A stretch of 64,000 bases of DNA from Prochlorococcus marinus str. MIT 9211 (GCF_000018585.1 NC_009976.1:124001-188000); one strand, 5' to 3'; numbered from the stretch's first letter, positions 1 through 9,476 are shown. Translations and numbers: made by a program. The notes: generated from the sequence alone by a model not told the origin.

Positions 1-300
1 CGACCAGAAAATTGGGGAATATTGCATCAAGGTGTTGTTATTTGGATTGATCTAGATCGTGAGATTGCTTTGTCAAGATTGCGCTCTGATGAAACACCGA
101 GACCATTACTTCAAAAAAACCTTGACGATAACTTTGACTGTTTATTTAAGGAGCGCTTGCCTATTTATTTGGAATCGGATGTACATCTTTCTGTTCGGGA
201 AGAGTCTCCAGATGACGTTGCAATTGGTATATGCACTAACTTGCAATTGTTGCTTCTTAAAGATGAGGGTCTAGACGGACGGCAAACCATTGAAGAGTAA
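1..300 (+). CDS. aroK: Shikimate kinase, C-terminal part (5' end outside window)
   Basis: The open frame runs in from base 1 with no start codon needed; a TTG at 22 is internal. It should phosphorylate shikimate with ATP in the cytoplasm, a step towards chorismate, which also feeds the men genes at the other end of the window. The visible part begins with RPENWG and continues with a hydrophobic strand (VVIWIDL) and the lid-region motif TPRPLL, whose arginine contacts substrate and nucleotide in the family. Only about the last 100 residues are present, so the P-loop is not seen. Its last 44 bases overlap the end of the convergent crr7-like gene. Confidence 0.85.
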   Translation, partial: RPENWGILHQGVVIWIDLDREIALSRLRSDETPRPLLQKNLDDNFDCLFKERLPIYLESDVHLSVREESPDDVAIGICTNLQLLLLKDEGLDGRQTIEE

Positions 301-517
301 ACCCTGGTTTGATTTCAAGATCACATGCTGTATCTAATAATCTTTGAGCAGCAGATTCTACTGAGCCTTGGCTTTTGAGATCTTTTGGTAGTTCTTGTAA
401 TTTACCTAACCAACTCTCTAACCAAAACAAGGTTTCATCTTTATCTAAAAATCTCTCTTCCTGACCAGGTTCAAGAACTACATAGTGGTCACAAGCGCGA
501 ATTAGAGGATTTGACAT
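257..517 (-). CDS. crr7: Chlororespiratory reduction 7 (CRR7)-like protein
   Basis: Small soluble protein of 86 residues with the pattern DHYVVLEPGQEERFL near the start and FTLQWFAVRL near the end, which I recognise as the cyanobacterial/plant CRR7 family. In plants CRR7 helps assemble the chloroplast NDH complex; a matching role in NDH-1 assembly here is inferred from the family and from the many ndh genes nearby. I start at the ATG at 517, because the 31 residues upstream in the same frame are basic, unlike the family, and reach into the GST gene. The 3' end overlaps aroK tail to tail. Confidence 0.7.
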   Translation of the reverse strand: MSNPLIRACDHYVVLEPGQEERFLDKDETLFWLESWLGKLQELPKDLKSQGSVESAAQRLLDTACDLEIKPGFTLQWFAVRLDPHL

Positions 518-555
518 GACAATCACTTTTGAACAGTTGGTAAGCTTCTTTCTTT

Positions 556-1281
556 TTATGATCCGGCAGAAGAAAATTCCATTAAATCTATTTCTAATTG
601 ATCGCGCCAATCAAATAAGTTCTTGAGTATTGGATTATCACTAAAACCTTTACAGCCTTTGTTGGCAAGGCGTATCCCTGAAGAAGTCGGAAACTTTATT
701 AGCGATAACTGCGCTGCTACTGCAAGGTCCGCAATACTAAGTTCATTACCCACTAACCATTTTTTTGTATTCACCAGACTTGACAACTTTTCTAAGCTTT
801 CTAGGAGAGATGCCTCTTGTTCATTATTTACTAAGTCACTAATTTCATTAATGAATTGGCAAGGAATACCACCAATGATTTGCTTGAGTGAAGCTGGAAG
901 CTCGTCTGGTAAAAGAGCTACTCTTAAGTCTTCGTCAATAGCTGCTGCTTGTAAGAGGGCTCTTCTGGCAGCCTTCGCTAAAGTGGTATCTGCCCAATCT
1001 TCAATGATATGAGCCTGAGCTGCTTCTTTGGGGTCATTAGGGAAAAGCTTAGGTTCAGCCTCAATGCCTTCTAAATATTTAATAATTTCACTTGAATCAG
1101 CGATTATATTTCCGTTGTCTACTATGACTGGCACTTGCCTTTGTCCAGACAGACGAAATACATTCATTTGACCTATTCCAGGCATCACTTCAATAACTCT
1201 GTAACTTATTGCTTTTGCCTGTAACGCCATTCTTACCTTTAAGCAAAAGGACGAATGGCGAAATTGATATAGTTCCAACAT
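556..1281 (-). CDS. Glutathione S-transferase family protein
   Basis: Protein of 241 residues with an N-terminal thioredoxin-fold GST domain (about residues 1-75): HSSFCLKVR at 9-17 places a Ser/Cys pair at the usual catalytic position, VPV at 50-52 supplies the cis-proline, and ADSSEI at 61-66 is the glutathione gamma-glutamyl binding motif. The rest is a helical C-terminal domain with LSIADLAVAAQLS, the N-capping-box region of GSTs. Substrate unknown; detoxification or thiol transfer is the family role. It is transcribed towards crr7-like, 38 bases downstream, so the two may be cotranscribed. Confidence 0.8.
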   Translation of the reverse strand: MLELYQFRHSSFCLKVRMALQAKAISYRVIEVMPGIGQMNVFRLSGQRQVPVIVDNGNIIADSSEIIKYLEGIEAEPKLFPNDPKEAAQAHIIEDWADTTLAKAARRALLQAAAIDEDLRVALLPDELPASLKQIIGGIPCQFINEISDLVNNEQEASLLESLEKLSSLVNTKKWLVGNELSIADLAVAAQLSLIKFPTSSGIRLANKGCKGFSDNPILKNLFDWRDQLEIDLMEFSSAGS

Positions 1282-1340
1282 AAAACTTTGCTCTCAAAGA
1301 AGGGCAGAGTAGATATTAAATGTATGCAAGAGTGACTCCA

Positions 1341-1547
1341 ATGGGTGAGTTTTTTTCAAATGTTTCTAGATATCCCAAATATCTCATTACGATCATCCTT
1401 GGAATCTTTACGGCGTTTCTTCAACCATTAATTCGCAGAAGTAAAAATCCTCTCACAGCAATAGCACTCATAGCAGCTTTTATTAGTGCTGCTATGACTC
1501 TTTATTTTGTAGTGAAAGCAATGGTTTTCCCTTCATCAATGATTTAG
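1341..1547 (+). CDS. DUF751/Ycf33-like small membrane protein
   Basis: Small protein with a polar start ([14 protein letters not shown]) followed by two hydrophobic segments, roughly residues 14-31 and 37-61, so probably two-pass membrane. The pattern FFxNVSRYPxYLIT is typical of the cyanobacterial DUF751 group related to plastid Ycf33, whose function is not established to my knowledge. An ATG at 1320 would add seven residues; I prefer 1341 because it gives the family-like N-terminus. The stop lies two bases before rbfA, so the two are likely one transcript. Confidence 0.7.
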
Positions 1548-1549
1548 TT

Positions 1550-1942
1550 ATGGCACATGGTCGTCGTGTTGAAAAAGTTTCTGCTCTCATTCGAAAGGAA
1601 ATGAGTCAACTATTGCTTGATGGAATAAGGGATGAAAGAGTTGCTTCCAGTATGGTAACTATTACTGAAGTAGAGGTTTCAGGAGATTTACAGCACTGCA
1701 AAATCTTTGTGAGTATTTTTGGCCAGGATCCAAAAAGAGAAGAGGCGTTTTCTGGTTTACAAGCAGCTAGTGGATTTTTGAGGGGTGAGTTGGGTAGAAG
1801 ATTGCAAATGAGGAGAGCCCCAGAAATTGTTTTTAAATTAGATAAGGGGATGGAGAAAGGCTCTTCAGTATTAGATCTTTTGGGAAAACTTGAAGAAGAG
1901 AGAAAAAACAAAGATGAAATTTCTGAAGGAATGAATTTTTAG
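1550..1942 (+). CDS. rbfA: Ribosome-binding factor A
   Basis: Protein of 130 residues, the usual RbfA length, forming a single KH-like fold. RbfA binds the 30S subunit and assists late 16S rRNA processing. Diagnostic sequence includes [18 protein letters not shown] at the start and [15 protein letters not shown] at residues 81-95. It follows the Ycf33-like gene by two bases and precedes the glycosidase gene by two bases, so these plus strand genes look like one operon. ATG start. Confidence 0.95.
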
Positions 1943-1944
1943 CG

Positions 1945-3576
1945 ATGCCTTCGTTTGATCGCCAGGTTCTTCGACGCAAGGTTTCTGAAATCTTTGTTAT
2001 ACGCGCTAGTGGACATTCGTTGGATGCATTGAGGGAATATCCCAATTGGGAATTGACCAATCATCGATTACAGCAATTTCTCGAAGAAGGGGTGGGTGGT
2101 GTGATTTTGTATGGAGGTTCGATTGAGGAAATCACAAATCGGTGTGCACAACTTCGAATGTGGGCAGGAAAGCCGATTTTTTTATGTGCTGATGTGGAGG
2201 AGGGAGTAGGACAACGATTTCAAGGAGGGACTTGGTTGATCCCTCCAATGGCTTTAGGAAGGATTTATCTTAAAGAGCCTGAATATGCAATTTCACTAGC
2301 TGAGCACTATGGAGCTTTAATTGGTTATGAGTCAGTTATTTGTGGATTGAATTGGGTATTAGCTCCAGTTTGTGATGTTAATAGTAACCCTCTCAACCCT
2401 GTTATCAATATGAGGGCATGGAGTGATAATCCTCAGACTGTTGCAGATCTTGCATGTGCTTTTCATAGGGGCCTAACTTCTCAAGGAGTACTGGGATGCG
2501 CTAAACATTTCCCAGGTCATGGCGATACTAAAGTTGATTCACATTTAGAATTGCCAGTTTTAGATAATGATCTTTCTCGCTTAGCTGAAATAGAACTTCC
2601 ACCTTTTCAGGCTTTAATTCAACAAGGAGTGAGCAGTATTATGAGCGCTCACTTGATTTTAAATAGGGTTGATTGTAATTACCCAGTCACTTTCTCAAAA
2701 AGAATTTTGACGGATCTTTTAAGAAAGAAAATGTGTTTCGAAGGCATGATTGTCACCGATGCTTTGGTAATGCGAGCTATATCTAAGACCTTCAGCAGTG
2801 GTTCTGCTGCTGTAATGGCATTTGAAGCTGGCGCTGATTTGATTTTGATGCCTCAAAACCCTTCTGAAGCAATAGATGCAATTGTGGAGTCTTTAATTTC
2901 TGGAAGATTACCTATTTCAAGATTGGAAGATTCTTTACAAAGACGTCAACTTGCACTTGCACAGTTGAACAGTGAAAAACCTGCGACCTCTTGCGAAAAG
3001 AATGCTTTTGAAAATCAAAAAGTTTCCTTTTTTGCTGAAAAACTTATTGACATTTCTATAGAGTCTAGAAATACCTTGATAATTGATAATTATAAATCAC
3101 TCATCAATTTAATTCGTGTAGATAATTTGTACTCTAATCCAATTTTGAATCATTCATCTCCTGCTCTTGTGATTCCTGAGCAGTATGGCTTTAGAAATGT
3201 AATTACTCACCCTTCAGGGATTTCACCTTGGCAAAATAATGTGAAAGAGCCGCTTGCTTTGGAAAAGTTTTCAGATAGCGCTTTTCTTCTCCAGCTTTTT
3301 ATCAGAGGTAATCCATTTCAAGGAGATGAGCCTCTACAAGAGCCTTGGATCTCAGTCATTATGCAATTGCAGCGTTCTAAGCGATTAGCGGGTTTGATAC
3401 TGTATGGCGATTCCTTTTTATGGAATGACCTTCAAAATGTTTTGGAACCTACAGTTCCGTTTGTTTTTAGTCCAGGCCAAATGCCATTGGCTCAGGAAAA
3501 AGCATTGCAATGTTTATTGGACAGCAAAAAAATGAAAGTTGATATCTCACCATCTCAATGGGAGTTTATAAATTAA
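1945..3576 (+). CDS. nagZ: Family 3 glycoside hydrolase, NagZ-like beta-N-acetylhexosaminidase
   Basis: Protein of 543 residues. The N-terminal barrel (about 1-340) has the family motif KHFPGHGDT at 187-195, with the His/Asp pair that serves as acid/base in NagZ-type enzymes, and GMIVTDAL around 267-274 carrying the likely nucleophile Asp272. NagZ removes N-acetylglucosamine from muropeptides in peptidoglycan recycling. The C-terminal 200 residues are extra compared with the short proteobacterial enzymes of about 340 residues and resemble the two-domain forms. No signal peptide is evident, so it is probably cytoplasmic. Substrate is inferred; a beta-glucosidase-type activity is the alternative. 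nagA lies at 53 kb. Confidence 0.8.
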   Translation: MPSFDRQVLRRKVSEIFVIRASGHSLDALREYPNWELTNHRLQQFLEEGVGGVILYGGSIEEITNRCAQLRMWAGKPIFLCADVEEGVGQRFQGGTWLIPPMALGRIYLKEPEYAISLAEHYGALIGYESVICGLNWVLAPVCDVNSNPLNPVINMRAWSDNPQTVADLACAFHRGLTSQGVLGCAKHFPGHGDTKVDSHLELPVLDNDLSRLAEIELPPFQALIQQGVSSIMSAHLILNRVDCNYPVTFSKRILTDLLRKKMCFEGMIVTDALVMRAISKTFSSGSAAVMAFEAGADLILMPQNPSEAIDAIVESLISGRLPISRLEDSLQRRQLALAQLNSEKPATSCEKNAFENQKVSFFAEKLIDISIESRNTLIIDNYKSLINLIRVDNLYSNPILNHSSPALVIPEQYGFRNVITHPSGISPWQNNVKEPLALEKFSDSAFLLQLFIRGNPFQGDEPLQEPWISVIMQLQRSKRLAGLILYGDSFLWNDLQNVLEPTVPFVFSPGQMPLAQEKALQCLLDSKKMKVDISPSQWEFIN

Positions 3577-3602
3577 TTACCAGCAAATTTATATGCATAG
3601 CT

Positions 3603-4406
3603 ATGAATTTTGATAAAAGCTTTTCTCTAAAAGACAAAACAATTGTTATTACAAGATCTCAAGATCAACAAGTTGAGGCTCGTAGATCATTTGAAATGAT
3701 GGGTGCGAATGTCTTAGAGCTTCCTGCTCTAGTTATTGGCCCACCTGATGATTGGCGACCTCTTGATGATGCTTTGTCTGAGTTAGAGACTTTTCATTGG
3801 ATTATTTTTTCCAGTAGCAATGGAGTGAAAGCTGTTGAGAGTAGATTGTCTCTCACTGGTCGTTCCTTGTCTTCACGACCAAGCGGATTAAAGATTGCAG
3901 CAGTGGGTCAGAAAACAGCTAAGTCTTTAGAGATATATGGAGTGGAAGCTGACTTTGTACCTCCAAAATTCGTGGCAGACAGTTTGATTAAGAATTTTCC
4001 AGTGTCGGGATTGGGATTAAGGATGTTATTCCCTAGAGTGCAAAGTGGTGGTAGACCTATTTTGACGGAAGCCTTTAGAGATGCAGGTGTAAAAGTTGTT
4101 CAAGTATCTGCATATGAATCACGATGTCCAGAGGAGATTCCAGGAGAAACAGTTGATGCTTTAGATAATGGAAAGGTAGATGTAATTGCTTTCACAAGTA
4201 GCAAAACTGTAGTGCATACAGCTCAATTAATGTCTAAATATTTTGAAAGTAAATGGCAGAAAAAGCTCTTAGGAATTAAATTAGTTTCTATAGGTCCTCA
4301 GACAAGTATTAGCTGTAAAAAATATTTTGATAGAATCGATCAAGAAGCTGATCCACATGATTTAGAAGGTTTGGTTTGTGCTTGTATTGCAGCTACTAAA
4401 AATTAA
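3603..4406 (+). CDS. hemD: Uroporphyrinogen-III synthase
   Basis: Cyclises hydroxymethylbilane to uroporphyrinogen III, the branch-point precursor of heme, chlorophyll and cobalamin. The 267-residue protein has the family's weakly conserved pattern: KTIVITRSQDQ near the start, GANVLELPALVI, IIFSSSNGVKAV, LFPRVQSGGRPIL in the middle, and IAFTSSKTV, SIGPQTS in the second domain. I start at ATG 3603 because the 15 residues upstream in frame overlap the glycosidase gene and do not resemble the family. Its stop overlaps the stop of the convergent SRPBCC gene by four bases. Confidence 0.85.
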   Translation: MNFDKSFSLKDKTIVITRSQDQQVEARRSFEMMGANVLELPALVIGPPDDWRPLDDALSELETFHWIIFSSSNGVKAVESRLSLTGRSLSSRPSGLKIAAVGQKTAKSLEIYGVEADFVPPKFVADSLIKNFPVSGLGLRMLFPRVQSGGRPILTEAFRDAGVKVVQVSAYESRCPEEIPGETVDALDNGKVDVIAFTSSKTVVHTAQLMSKYFESKWQKKLLGIKLVSIGPQTSISCKKYFDRIDQEADPHDLEGLVCACIAATKN

Positions 4407-4876
4407 TCTAGTACTTCATTATTTTTATAACGTATTTCTACCAGCTCTTTAAAATTATCCAGATTCGTTTGTAGTTCATTAGTGACTAGATTTCCTAGTA
4501 TATTCTTTTCCATTAATCGGGCTATCATTCTTGGTAGTTCATATGAAATGATTAACTTTACTTTGGTTAAGTTGTCTTTTTCAGGGTAAAAGTAAACACA
4601 CCCTTTCGTTGGCAAGCCTCCAATAGATTCCCATTTCAAACTTTCTTTGTCAATCCTTTCATTTATCTTTGCTTTCCATTTAAACCGGAAACCATTTGCA
4701 GCTAATGTCCATTCAGTAATGTCAGGAAGTATTTTTGTTTCGTCATCAACTGTCTTTACGGATTCAATCCATGTCATCCAAAGAGGCATAGCTTCTAAAT
4801 CACTCCATACGTTCCAGACTTTCTCAATAGGAGCTTCTATGTCATTGATGACTGTATGTTCTAGCCAATGTCCCAT
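4403..4876 (-). CDS. SRPBCC (cyclase/dehydrase, START-like) protein
   Basis: Protein of 157 residues with the polyketide-cyclase/START-like fold signature: VINDIEAPIEKVWNVWSDLE at the N-terminus, MPLWMTWIESV, then alternating strands and a final amphipathic helix (residues about 125-155). Such proteins bind hydrophobic ligands in a cavity. It lies 24 bases downstream of crtQ on the same strand, so a role connected with carotenoids is suggested by position only; ligand unknown. Confidence 0.75.
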   Translation of the reverse strand: MGHWLEHTVINDIEAPIEKVWNVWSDLEAMPLWMTWIESVKTVDDETKILPDITEWTLAANGFRFKWKAKINERIDKESLKWESIGGLPTKGCVYFYPEKDNLTKVKLIISYELPRMIARLMEKNILGNLVTNELQTNLDNFKELVEIRYKNNEVLD

Positions 4877-4900
4877 AATTAGAAATTTGAATGATTATTT

Positions 4901-6337
4901 TTAAGCTACTGAGCTTTTTAGGATTTCAGTAGCAGCTAGATGACCGCTCATAGTCGCACCCTCCATAGAATCAATGTAATCCTGACGGGTATAACTTCCT
5001 GCTAAAAAGAAATTACTCACAGGAGTAGATTGTTTAGGTCTATAGGGTTCCATACCTGGTGATTCCCGATATAGAGATTTTGCAAGCTTTACAACATTGC
5101 TCCACATTAGATTTAGGTCTTTTGAAGATGGGAAAAGCTCTCTTACTTGAGAATCAGTATGAAGAACAATATTTTCATTGGATTGTGAAATCCATGGATC
5201 ACCTGGTGTAAGAACACATTGTAGTAATGAGCCTAGGCCTTCTTTCCGATAATCTGTTGGACTGGTTATTGCAAGATCTGCAAAACAGCTGAAGTCTGCA
5301 TCTGCTGTATATAAAAGATTGTCTAGACCTGCAGGATTTTGAAGATCAACTTTAGCTGAATCATTATTGAGCTCAGTTACCCATCCGTCATAACGTAGCT
5401 GAACAGTTGCTACGGGGACAGCTTCGAGGTTATTAATTGCAGAAAAGAGAGGGAACTTATGCCATTCTTTAGGAATGATTTTTTGTATTCCAGGAACATC
5501 GCAAGCTGCAAGATATTGGTCGGCTTCAACACGGATTTCACCTGAGGGTGTATTGACTATGATTCCAGTGACTTTGGTATCAACATTATTTTCAAAACAT
5601 ATTTCTTTAACACGATGTCTGAGATTTAGCTTTCCACCTTTCTTTTCGATATATTCTAAAATTGGCTTTGTAAGCCATTTGTGAGGAGAACCTTTTAGCA
5701 GGTTTAACTTCGAAGCCTCAGTTTTAGCAGCAAACATCATAAATATCGTCAACATGCATCTTGCTGAAATTGATTGACAATCAATAAAACCTAGAGCATA
5801 AGCAATTGGATTCCACATTCGGTCGATGCTATTAAGACTCCCACCATGACTTAAGAACCATTCTTGAAAACTTATTGAATCCAGAGCTCTGATGGTTTTC
5901 ATTGCCCCTTCATAATCAACTAGTCCCTGCACGATTGGACTAGTGCCTAGAGCTAGTGCATTACGTAATTTATCTATCCAATTCAGTTGAGGGGTTGTAA
6001 AAAAAGCTTTTAGGCCATTAAATGGAGCCCCCAAAGCAAAGCGAAAGTCCAGAGATTTAAGGTCTCCACCTTTATTTACAAATAGATGAGTGTGATCTTT
6101 GGGCAATAAATTTTCAATTGCGCCAACTTTTTTCATTAATGAAAAAAGATTGGTGTAATTGAAGAAAAATACATGTAATCCCATTTCTATATGATTGCCT
6201 TCGGGATCTTCCCAACTGCCGACTTTCCCTCCTACGAAAGGCCTGGCTTCATAAAGATCTACTGAATGCCCAGCATCCAAAAGGTCTACTGCTGCAGACA
6301 GTCCTGCAAGACCAGAGCCAACTATTGCAACTTTCAC
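4901..6337 (-). CDS. crtQ: Zeta-carotene desaturase
   Basis: Plant-type FAD desaturase of 478 residues that converts zeta-carotene via neurosporene to lycopene, using quinone as acceptor, at the membrane. The N-terminal dinucleotide fold [10 protein letters not shown] (7-16) and [13 protein letters not shown] follow, and the C-terminal FAD motif [19 protein letters not shown] is clear. It is a paralogue of crtP at 30-31.4 kb; I assign this copy as crtQ because of [13 protein letters not shown] and the ZDS-like C-terminus, while the other has the PDS-like [12 protein letters not shown]. Divergent from the Fe-S carrier gene; followed by an SRPBCC gene. Confidence 0.9.
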   Translation of the reverse strand: MKVAIVGSGLAGLSAAVDLLDAGHSVDLYEARPFVGGKVGSWEDPEGNHIEMGLHVFFFNYTNLFSLMKKVGAIENLLPKDHTHLFVNKGGDLKSLDFRFALGAPFNGLKAFFTTPQLNWIDKLRNALALGTSPIVQGLVDYEGAMKTIRALDSISFQEWFLSHGGSLNSIDRMWNPIAYALGFIDCQSISARCMLTIFMMFAAKTEASKLNLLKGSPHKWLTKPILEYIEKKGGKLNLRHRVKEICFENNVDTKVTGIIVNTPSGEIRVEADQYLAACDVPGIQKIIPKEWHKFPLFSAINNLEAVPVATVQLRYDGWVTELNNDSAKVDLQNPAGLDNLLYTADADFSCFADLAITSPTDYRKEGLGSLLQCVLTPGDPWISQSNENIVLHTDSQVRELFPSSKDLNLMWSNVVKLAKSLYRESPGMEPYRPKQSTPVSNFFLAGSYTRQDYIDSMEGATMSGHLAATEILKSSVA

Positions 6338-6446
6338 CTGTTTTTATAGAAACAATTTAATAACTCTATTAATAAGAGGTTCCATTTTCCAGAAGACAAA
6401 ACACTAAGTTTCTCAATAAAGTGACCTTAAGGCATTCCGATCATTT

Positions 6447-6839
6447 ATGAGCACATCACAGCCAGTTGTTGAAACCCATACCGCTCGTGATGGGAAAGGC
6501 ATCATCATTACTCAAACGGCCATGAATCAGTTGGCCAGATTATGTAGTGAACAAGGCAAAGATAAAGTGCTTCGTGTTGGGGTTCGCTCTGGTGGTTGCA
6601 GTGGAATGAGTTACACAATGGATTTTATCTCCAATCAAGAGATTCAAGAAGTTGATGAAACCTATGAATATCAGTCGCCTGGAGGTAAATCTTTTCAGGT
6701 TGTTTGTGACCCTAAAAGTCTTTTATATATTTATGGAATGCAACTGGATTTCAGTACTGATTTAATTGGTGGTGGATTTAACTTCACCAACCCAAATGCA
6801 ACTCAAACATGTGGATGTGGCAGTTCTTTTGCTGTTTGA
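6447..6839 (+). CDS. HesB/IscA/SufA-type iron-sulfur carrier
   Basis: A-type carrier of 130 residues. The three expected cysteines are present: Cys51 in SGGCSGMSY, and Cys122 and Cys124 in the C-terminal TCGCGSSF. The family binds an Fe-S cluster or iron and passes it to apo-proteins; in an oxygenic phototroph the clients would include photosystem I and NDH-1 clusters. About 15 variable residues precede the conserved core. Forty bases downstream begins a TPR gene on the same strand. Confidence 0.9.
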   Translation: MSTSQPVVETHTARDGKGIIITQTAMNQLARLCSEQGKDKVLRVGVRSGGCSGMSYTMDFISNQEIQEVDETYEYQSPGGKSFQVVCDPKSLLYIYGMQLDFSTDLIGGGFNFTNPNATQTCGCGSSFAV

Positions 6840-6879
6840 ATCAGCTTTAATTATTTTTTAATCTACACAGAAACCAACC

Positions 6880-7299
6880 ATGGAGAGTAATCAGGACAAC
6901 CTTTTTGATCAAGCGATGTCTCGATATCAAGCTGGAGAAGATGTGAAAGAAGTTTTAAAAGAGTTCGAGAAGATTACGTCTATTTCTCCTAACCAATCTG
7001 CCGGTTGGACATGCCTTGCTTGGTTGCAATTGCTCTGCGACTTGAAAGAAGATGCTCTTCGCTCTGCGAGAATGGCTGTGAGGCTAAATGGACAAGATCC
7101 CCAAGCTAGAGTGAATTTAAGCCTTGCTTTACTGGAGACAAATTCAAAGGGGGTTCGAGATCATATTGAGTTTGTGAAAAAAGCATTGATGTTTGTTCCT
7201 GAAGTTGAGAAAGAATTAAAAATTTCTATAGAAGATGGTTTAAGCAGAAAACCTGAGTGGCAATCATTAAAGAAAATTAAAACCTGGCTGGACTTTTAA
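6880..7299 (+). CDS. TPR-like protein
   Basis: Soluble 139-residue protein with helical repeats resembling tetratricopeptide motifs, for example AGWTCLAWLQLLCDLKEDAL and ARVNLSLALL around residues 45-95. No enzyme motif is seen, so a protein-binding role is likely but its partner is unknown. It is preceded by the Fe-S carrier and followed, after one base, by the TTG start of the GT-B-like gene, which suggests translational coupling in one operon. Confidence 0.75.
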   Translation: MESNQDNLFDQAMSRYQAGEDVKEVLKEFEKITSISPNQSAGWTCLAWLQLLCDLKEDALRSARMAVRLNGQDPQARVNLSLALLETNSKGVRDHIEFVKKALMFVPEVEKELKISIEDGLSRKPEWQSLKKIKTWLDF

Positions 7300-7300
7300 T

Positions 7301-8524
7301 TTGTCAAAAATTTTATTGATAAGTAATGGGCATGGCGAAGATTTATCAGGTGCATTATTAGGCATGCAATTGCAAGAGAATGGCCATACAATACATTCTT
7401 TTTCTTTTGTGGGTAAAGGTAATGAATATAAGAAACGTGGAATAATAAATTTTGGTTTTTGTCAAGAATTTAGTACTGGTGGTATTGGCTATACAAGTTT
7501 TATGGGGCGCTTAACTGAACTATTTGAGGGTCAATTAATGTATTTAGTTCGTAATTTCCTAAGGTTATTAAGGCTCGCTAAGAATTACGATCTTTTAGTA
7601 ATAGTTGGTGATGTTGTTCCGGTTTTTGCTGCTTGGCTTAGTCGTCGGCCGTCTGTAGTTTATTTAGTCGCTTACTCAAGTCATTATGAAGGTAAACTCC
7701 GATTGCCTTGGCCCTGTAAGAATTGCTTATTAAGCAGAAGATTTTTAGAGATATATTGTAGAGATCAATTAACCGCAGATGATTTAAGTATTCAACTTCA
7801 GCGCAAAGTATTATTTCTAGGTAACCCTTTTATGGATCCTGTATTTACTAAAAAAGCTCGAGTATTGCCTGAAGTTAATATCAGACTAGGTCTATTGCCT
7901 GGCAGTAGAAGACCTGAACTAGATAATAATTTAAATGCAATAATGCAAGTTCTGACTTTCCTGCCAGAAGAAATATTTACTTATCCGAATGGAAGCATAG
8001 ACATTGCGTTGGTAGGCTCTATGACTAAAGAAGATTTGGAAGTTTTAATGCTTAAATGTGGCTGGAATATAAGAACAATAGGTACTAAAAGTAAGTTAAT
8101 TCAATTATTTAATGGTAATTATAATGTTAATGTTTATTGGGATTCATTTGTAGAAGTAGTGCAGAGTAGCGATTTATTGCTAGCTATGGCTGGGACCGCA
8201 GCTGAGCAGGTTGTTGGCCTTGCAAAACCTGTGGTCCAATTGCCTGGATTAGGTCCTCAGTTCACCTCTTCTTTTGCAGAGGCTCAGAGAAGACTGCTTG
8301 GTCCAACAGTATTTTGTGCTGAGAAAAGTATTCGTCAAAAAGGTAGTACTTCGAAAGATACTGCGAATCTTATTATGAAATTATATGAGAGGGTTAAGAG
8401 AGATAATCGATTAAAGGATGAATGCATGAAGCAAGCTTTACTTCGTCTTGGGAAAGAAGGTGGAACAAGAAGAATTACAGACTCTATCGAAGATAATTGT
8501 TTATTGATAAATAACTATGTATAA
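7301..8524 (+). CDS. LpxB-related GT-B-like protein (TIGR03492-type)
   Basis: Protein of 407 residues with a glycosyltransferase-B-like layout. NGHGEDLSGALLGMQL near the start matches the N-terminal loop of a cyanobacterial/Deinococcus group distantly related to lipid-A-disaccharide synthase, and AGTAAEQVVGLAKPVVQLPG at about 295-315 resembles the sugar-nucleotide half. It is not the real lpxB by my reading, and its substrate is unknown. It starts at TTG 7301, one base after the TPR stop. Codon use is AT-rich like its neighbours. Confidence 0.75.
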   Translation: MSKILLISNGHGEDLSGALLGMQLQENGHTIHSFSFVGKGNEYKKRGIINFGFCQEFSTGGIGYTSFMGRLTELFEGQLMYLVRNFLRLLRLAKNYDLLVIVGDVVPVFAAWLSRRPSVVYLVAYSSHYEGKLRLPWPCKNCLLSRRFLEIYCRDQLTADDLSIQLQRKVLFLGNPFMDPVFTKKARVLPEVNIRLGLLPGSRRPELDNNLNAIMQVLTFLPEEIFTYPNGSIDIALVGSMTKEDLEVLMLKCGWNIRTIGTKSKLIQLFNGNYNVNVYWDSFVEVVQSSDLLLAMAGTAAEQVVGLAKPVVQLPGLGPQFTSSFAEAQRRLLGPTVFCAEKSIRQKGSTSKDTANLIMKLYERVKRDNRLKDECMKQALLRLGKEGGTRRITDSIEDNCLLINNYV

Positions 8525-8543
8525 TATACTGACTAAATACTTT

Positions 8544-9476
8544 TTAATTATTCAATACAGCATTTATAGCACTTTCTAGTTGAGGGTGTTTGAAGATAAA
8601 TCCTAACCTTTTTAACTTTTTTGAATTTACTTTTTGTCCCTCAAGAACAACTTTAGCTCCATCTCCTAAGAGTAACTTGAGAATTGCACCTGGCACTGGT
8701 AAAAGATTTGGGCGATTTAAACTTTTTCCTAACGTTTGAGTAAATGTATTCATGCGAACAGGATTGGGAGATACACAATTAATTGGCCCTGAGAAAGACT
8801 GAGTTGTAAGAACCTTTTCAATAATCTTGCATAAATCATTTCTATGAATCCAGCTCATCCATTGCATACCATTACCTAAAGGACCTCCAAACCCTGATCT
8901 AAATATTGGTAGCATTTTCCCTAATGCTCCCCCATCTTTTTCAAGAACTATTCCTATTCTGATGACTACTAGTCTTGTTCTGTTTGGCTTTTGAGCAGCA
9001 ATACTCTCCCATTCTTTACATAGATTTGCTAGAAAGTCTTTTCCTGATGAGCTTTCTTCACTGAACACTGCATCTTGACTAGTTCCATAAAAACCAATAG
9101 CGGATCCATTAACTAGAACTTTTGGGGGGTTTTTTGATCTAACCATCGCATTAATTAAATGCTTGGTCGAATCCAATCGACTATTTGCGATTAATTGACA
9201 ATGTTTCTTTGTCCAACGCTTTTCTGCTATAGGTTCTCCCACAAGATTAATTACCCCTTCAGACTCAATGATTGCCTTTTGAAGGTTGGCACTTTCCCAA
9301 CTAATTGCAGATGCTGGATTTAACGAGATATAAGAGTAATTTTCGCTTTTTATTTGGAAAGGGGATGATCTTTGACTTTTTCTACTTACAACCGTAACAA
9401 AATGGCCTGCTTGTATTAATTGTGGCACTAGTTCTCGGCCAATAAAACCACTACAACCAAGAAGAAGTAATTTCAT
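8544..9476 (-). CDS. NAD(P)-dependent epimerase family protein (TIGR01777/SDR39U1)
   Basis: Extended short-chain dehydrogenase-like protein of 310 residues. The nucleotide-binding loop GCSGFIGRELVPQL is at 8-21, INLVGEPIAEKRWT is the family-specific stretch, and the second half carries GGALGKMLPIFRSGFGGPLG and MSWIHRNDL. Proteins of this type (E. coli YfcH, plant GC1/SulA) have been linked to cell or plastid division, but the enzymatic reaction is not known to me. Convergent with the GT-B-like gene and divergent from ndhO. Confidence 0.85.
   Translation of the reverse strand: MKLLLLGCSGFIGRELVPQLIQAGHFVTVVSRKSQRSSPFQIKSENYSYISLNPASAISWESANLQKAIIESEGVINLVGEPIAEKRWTKKHCQLIANSRLDSTKHLINAMVRSKNPPKVLVNGSAIGFYGTSQDAVFSEESSSGKDFLANLCKEWESIAAQKPNRTRLVVIRIGIVLEKDGGALGKMLPIFRSGFGGPLGNGMQWMSWIHRNDLCKIIEKVLTTQSFSGPINCVSPNPVRMNTFTQTLGKSLNRPNLLPVPGAILKLLLGDGAKVVLEGQKVNSKKLKRLGFIFKHPQLESAINAVLNN

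Noticed and set aside
623-1012. 129-codon frame opposite the GST gene
   Set aside because: It lies wholly inside a clearly recognisable GST on the other strand and its product has no family-like features.
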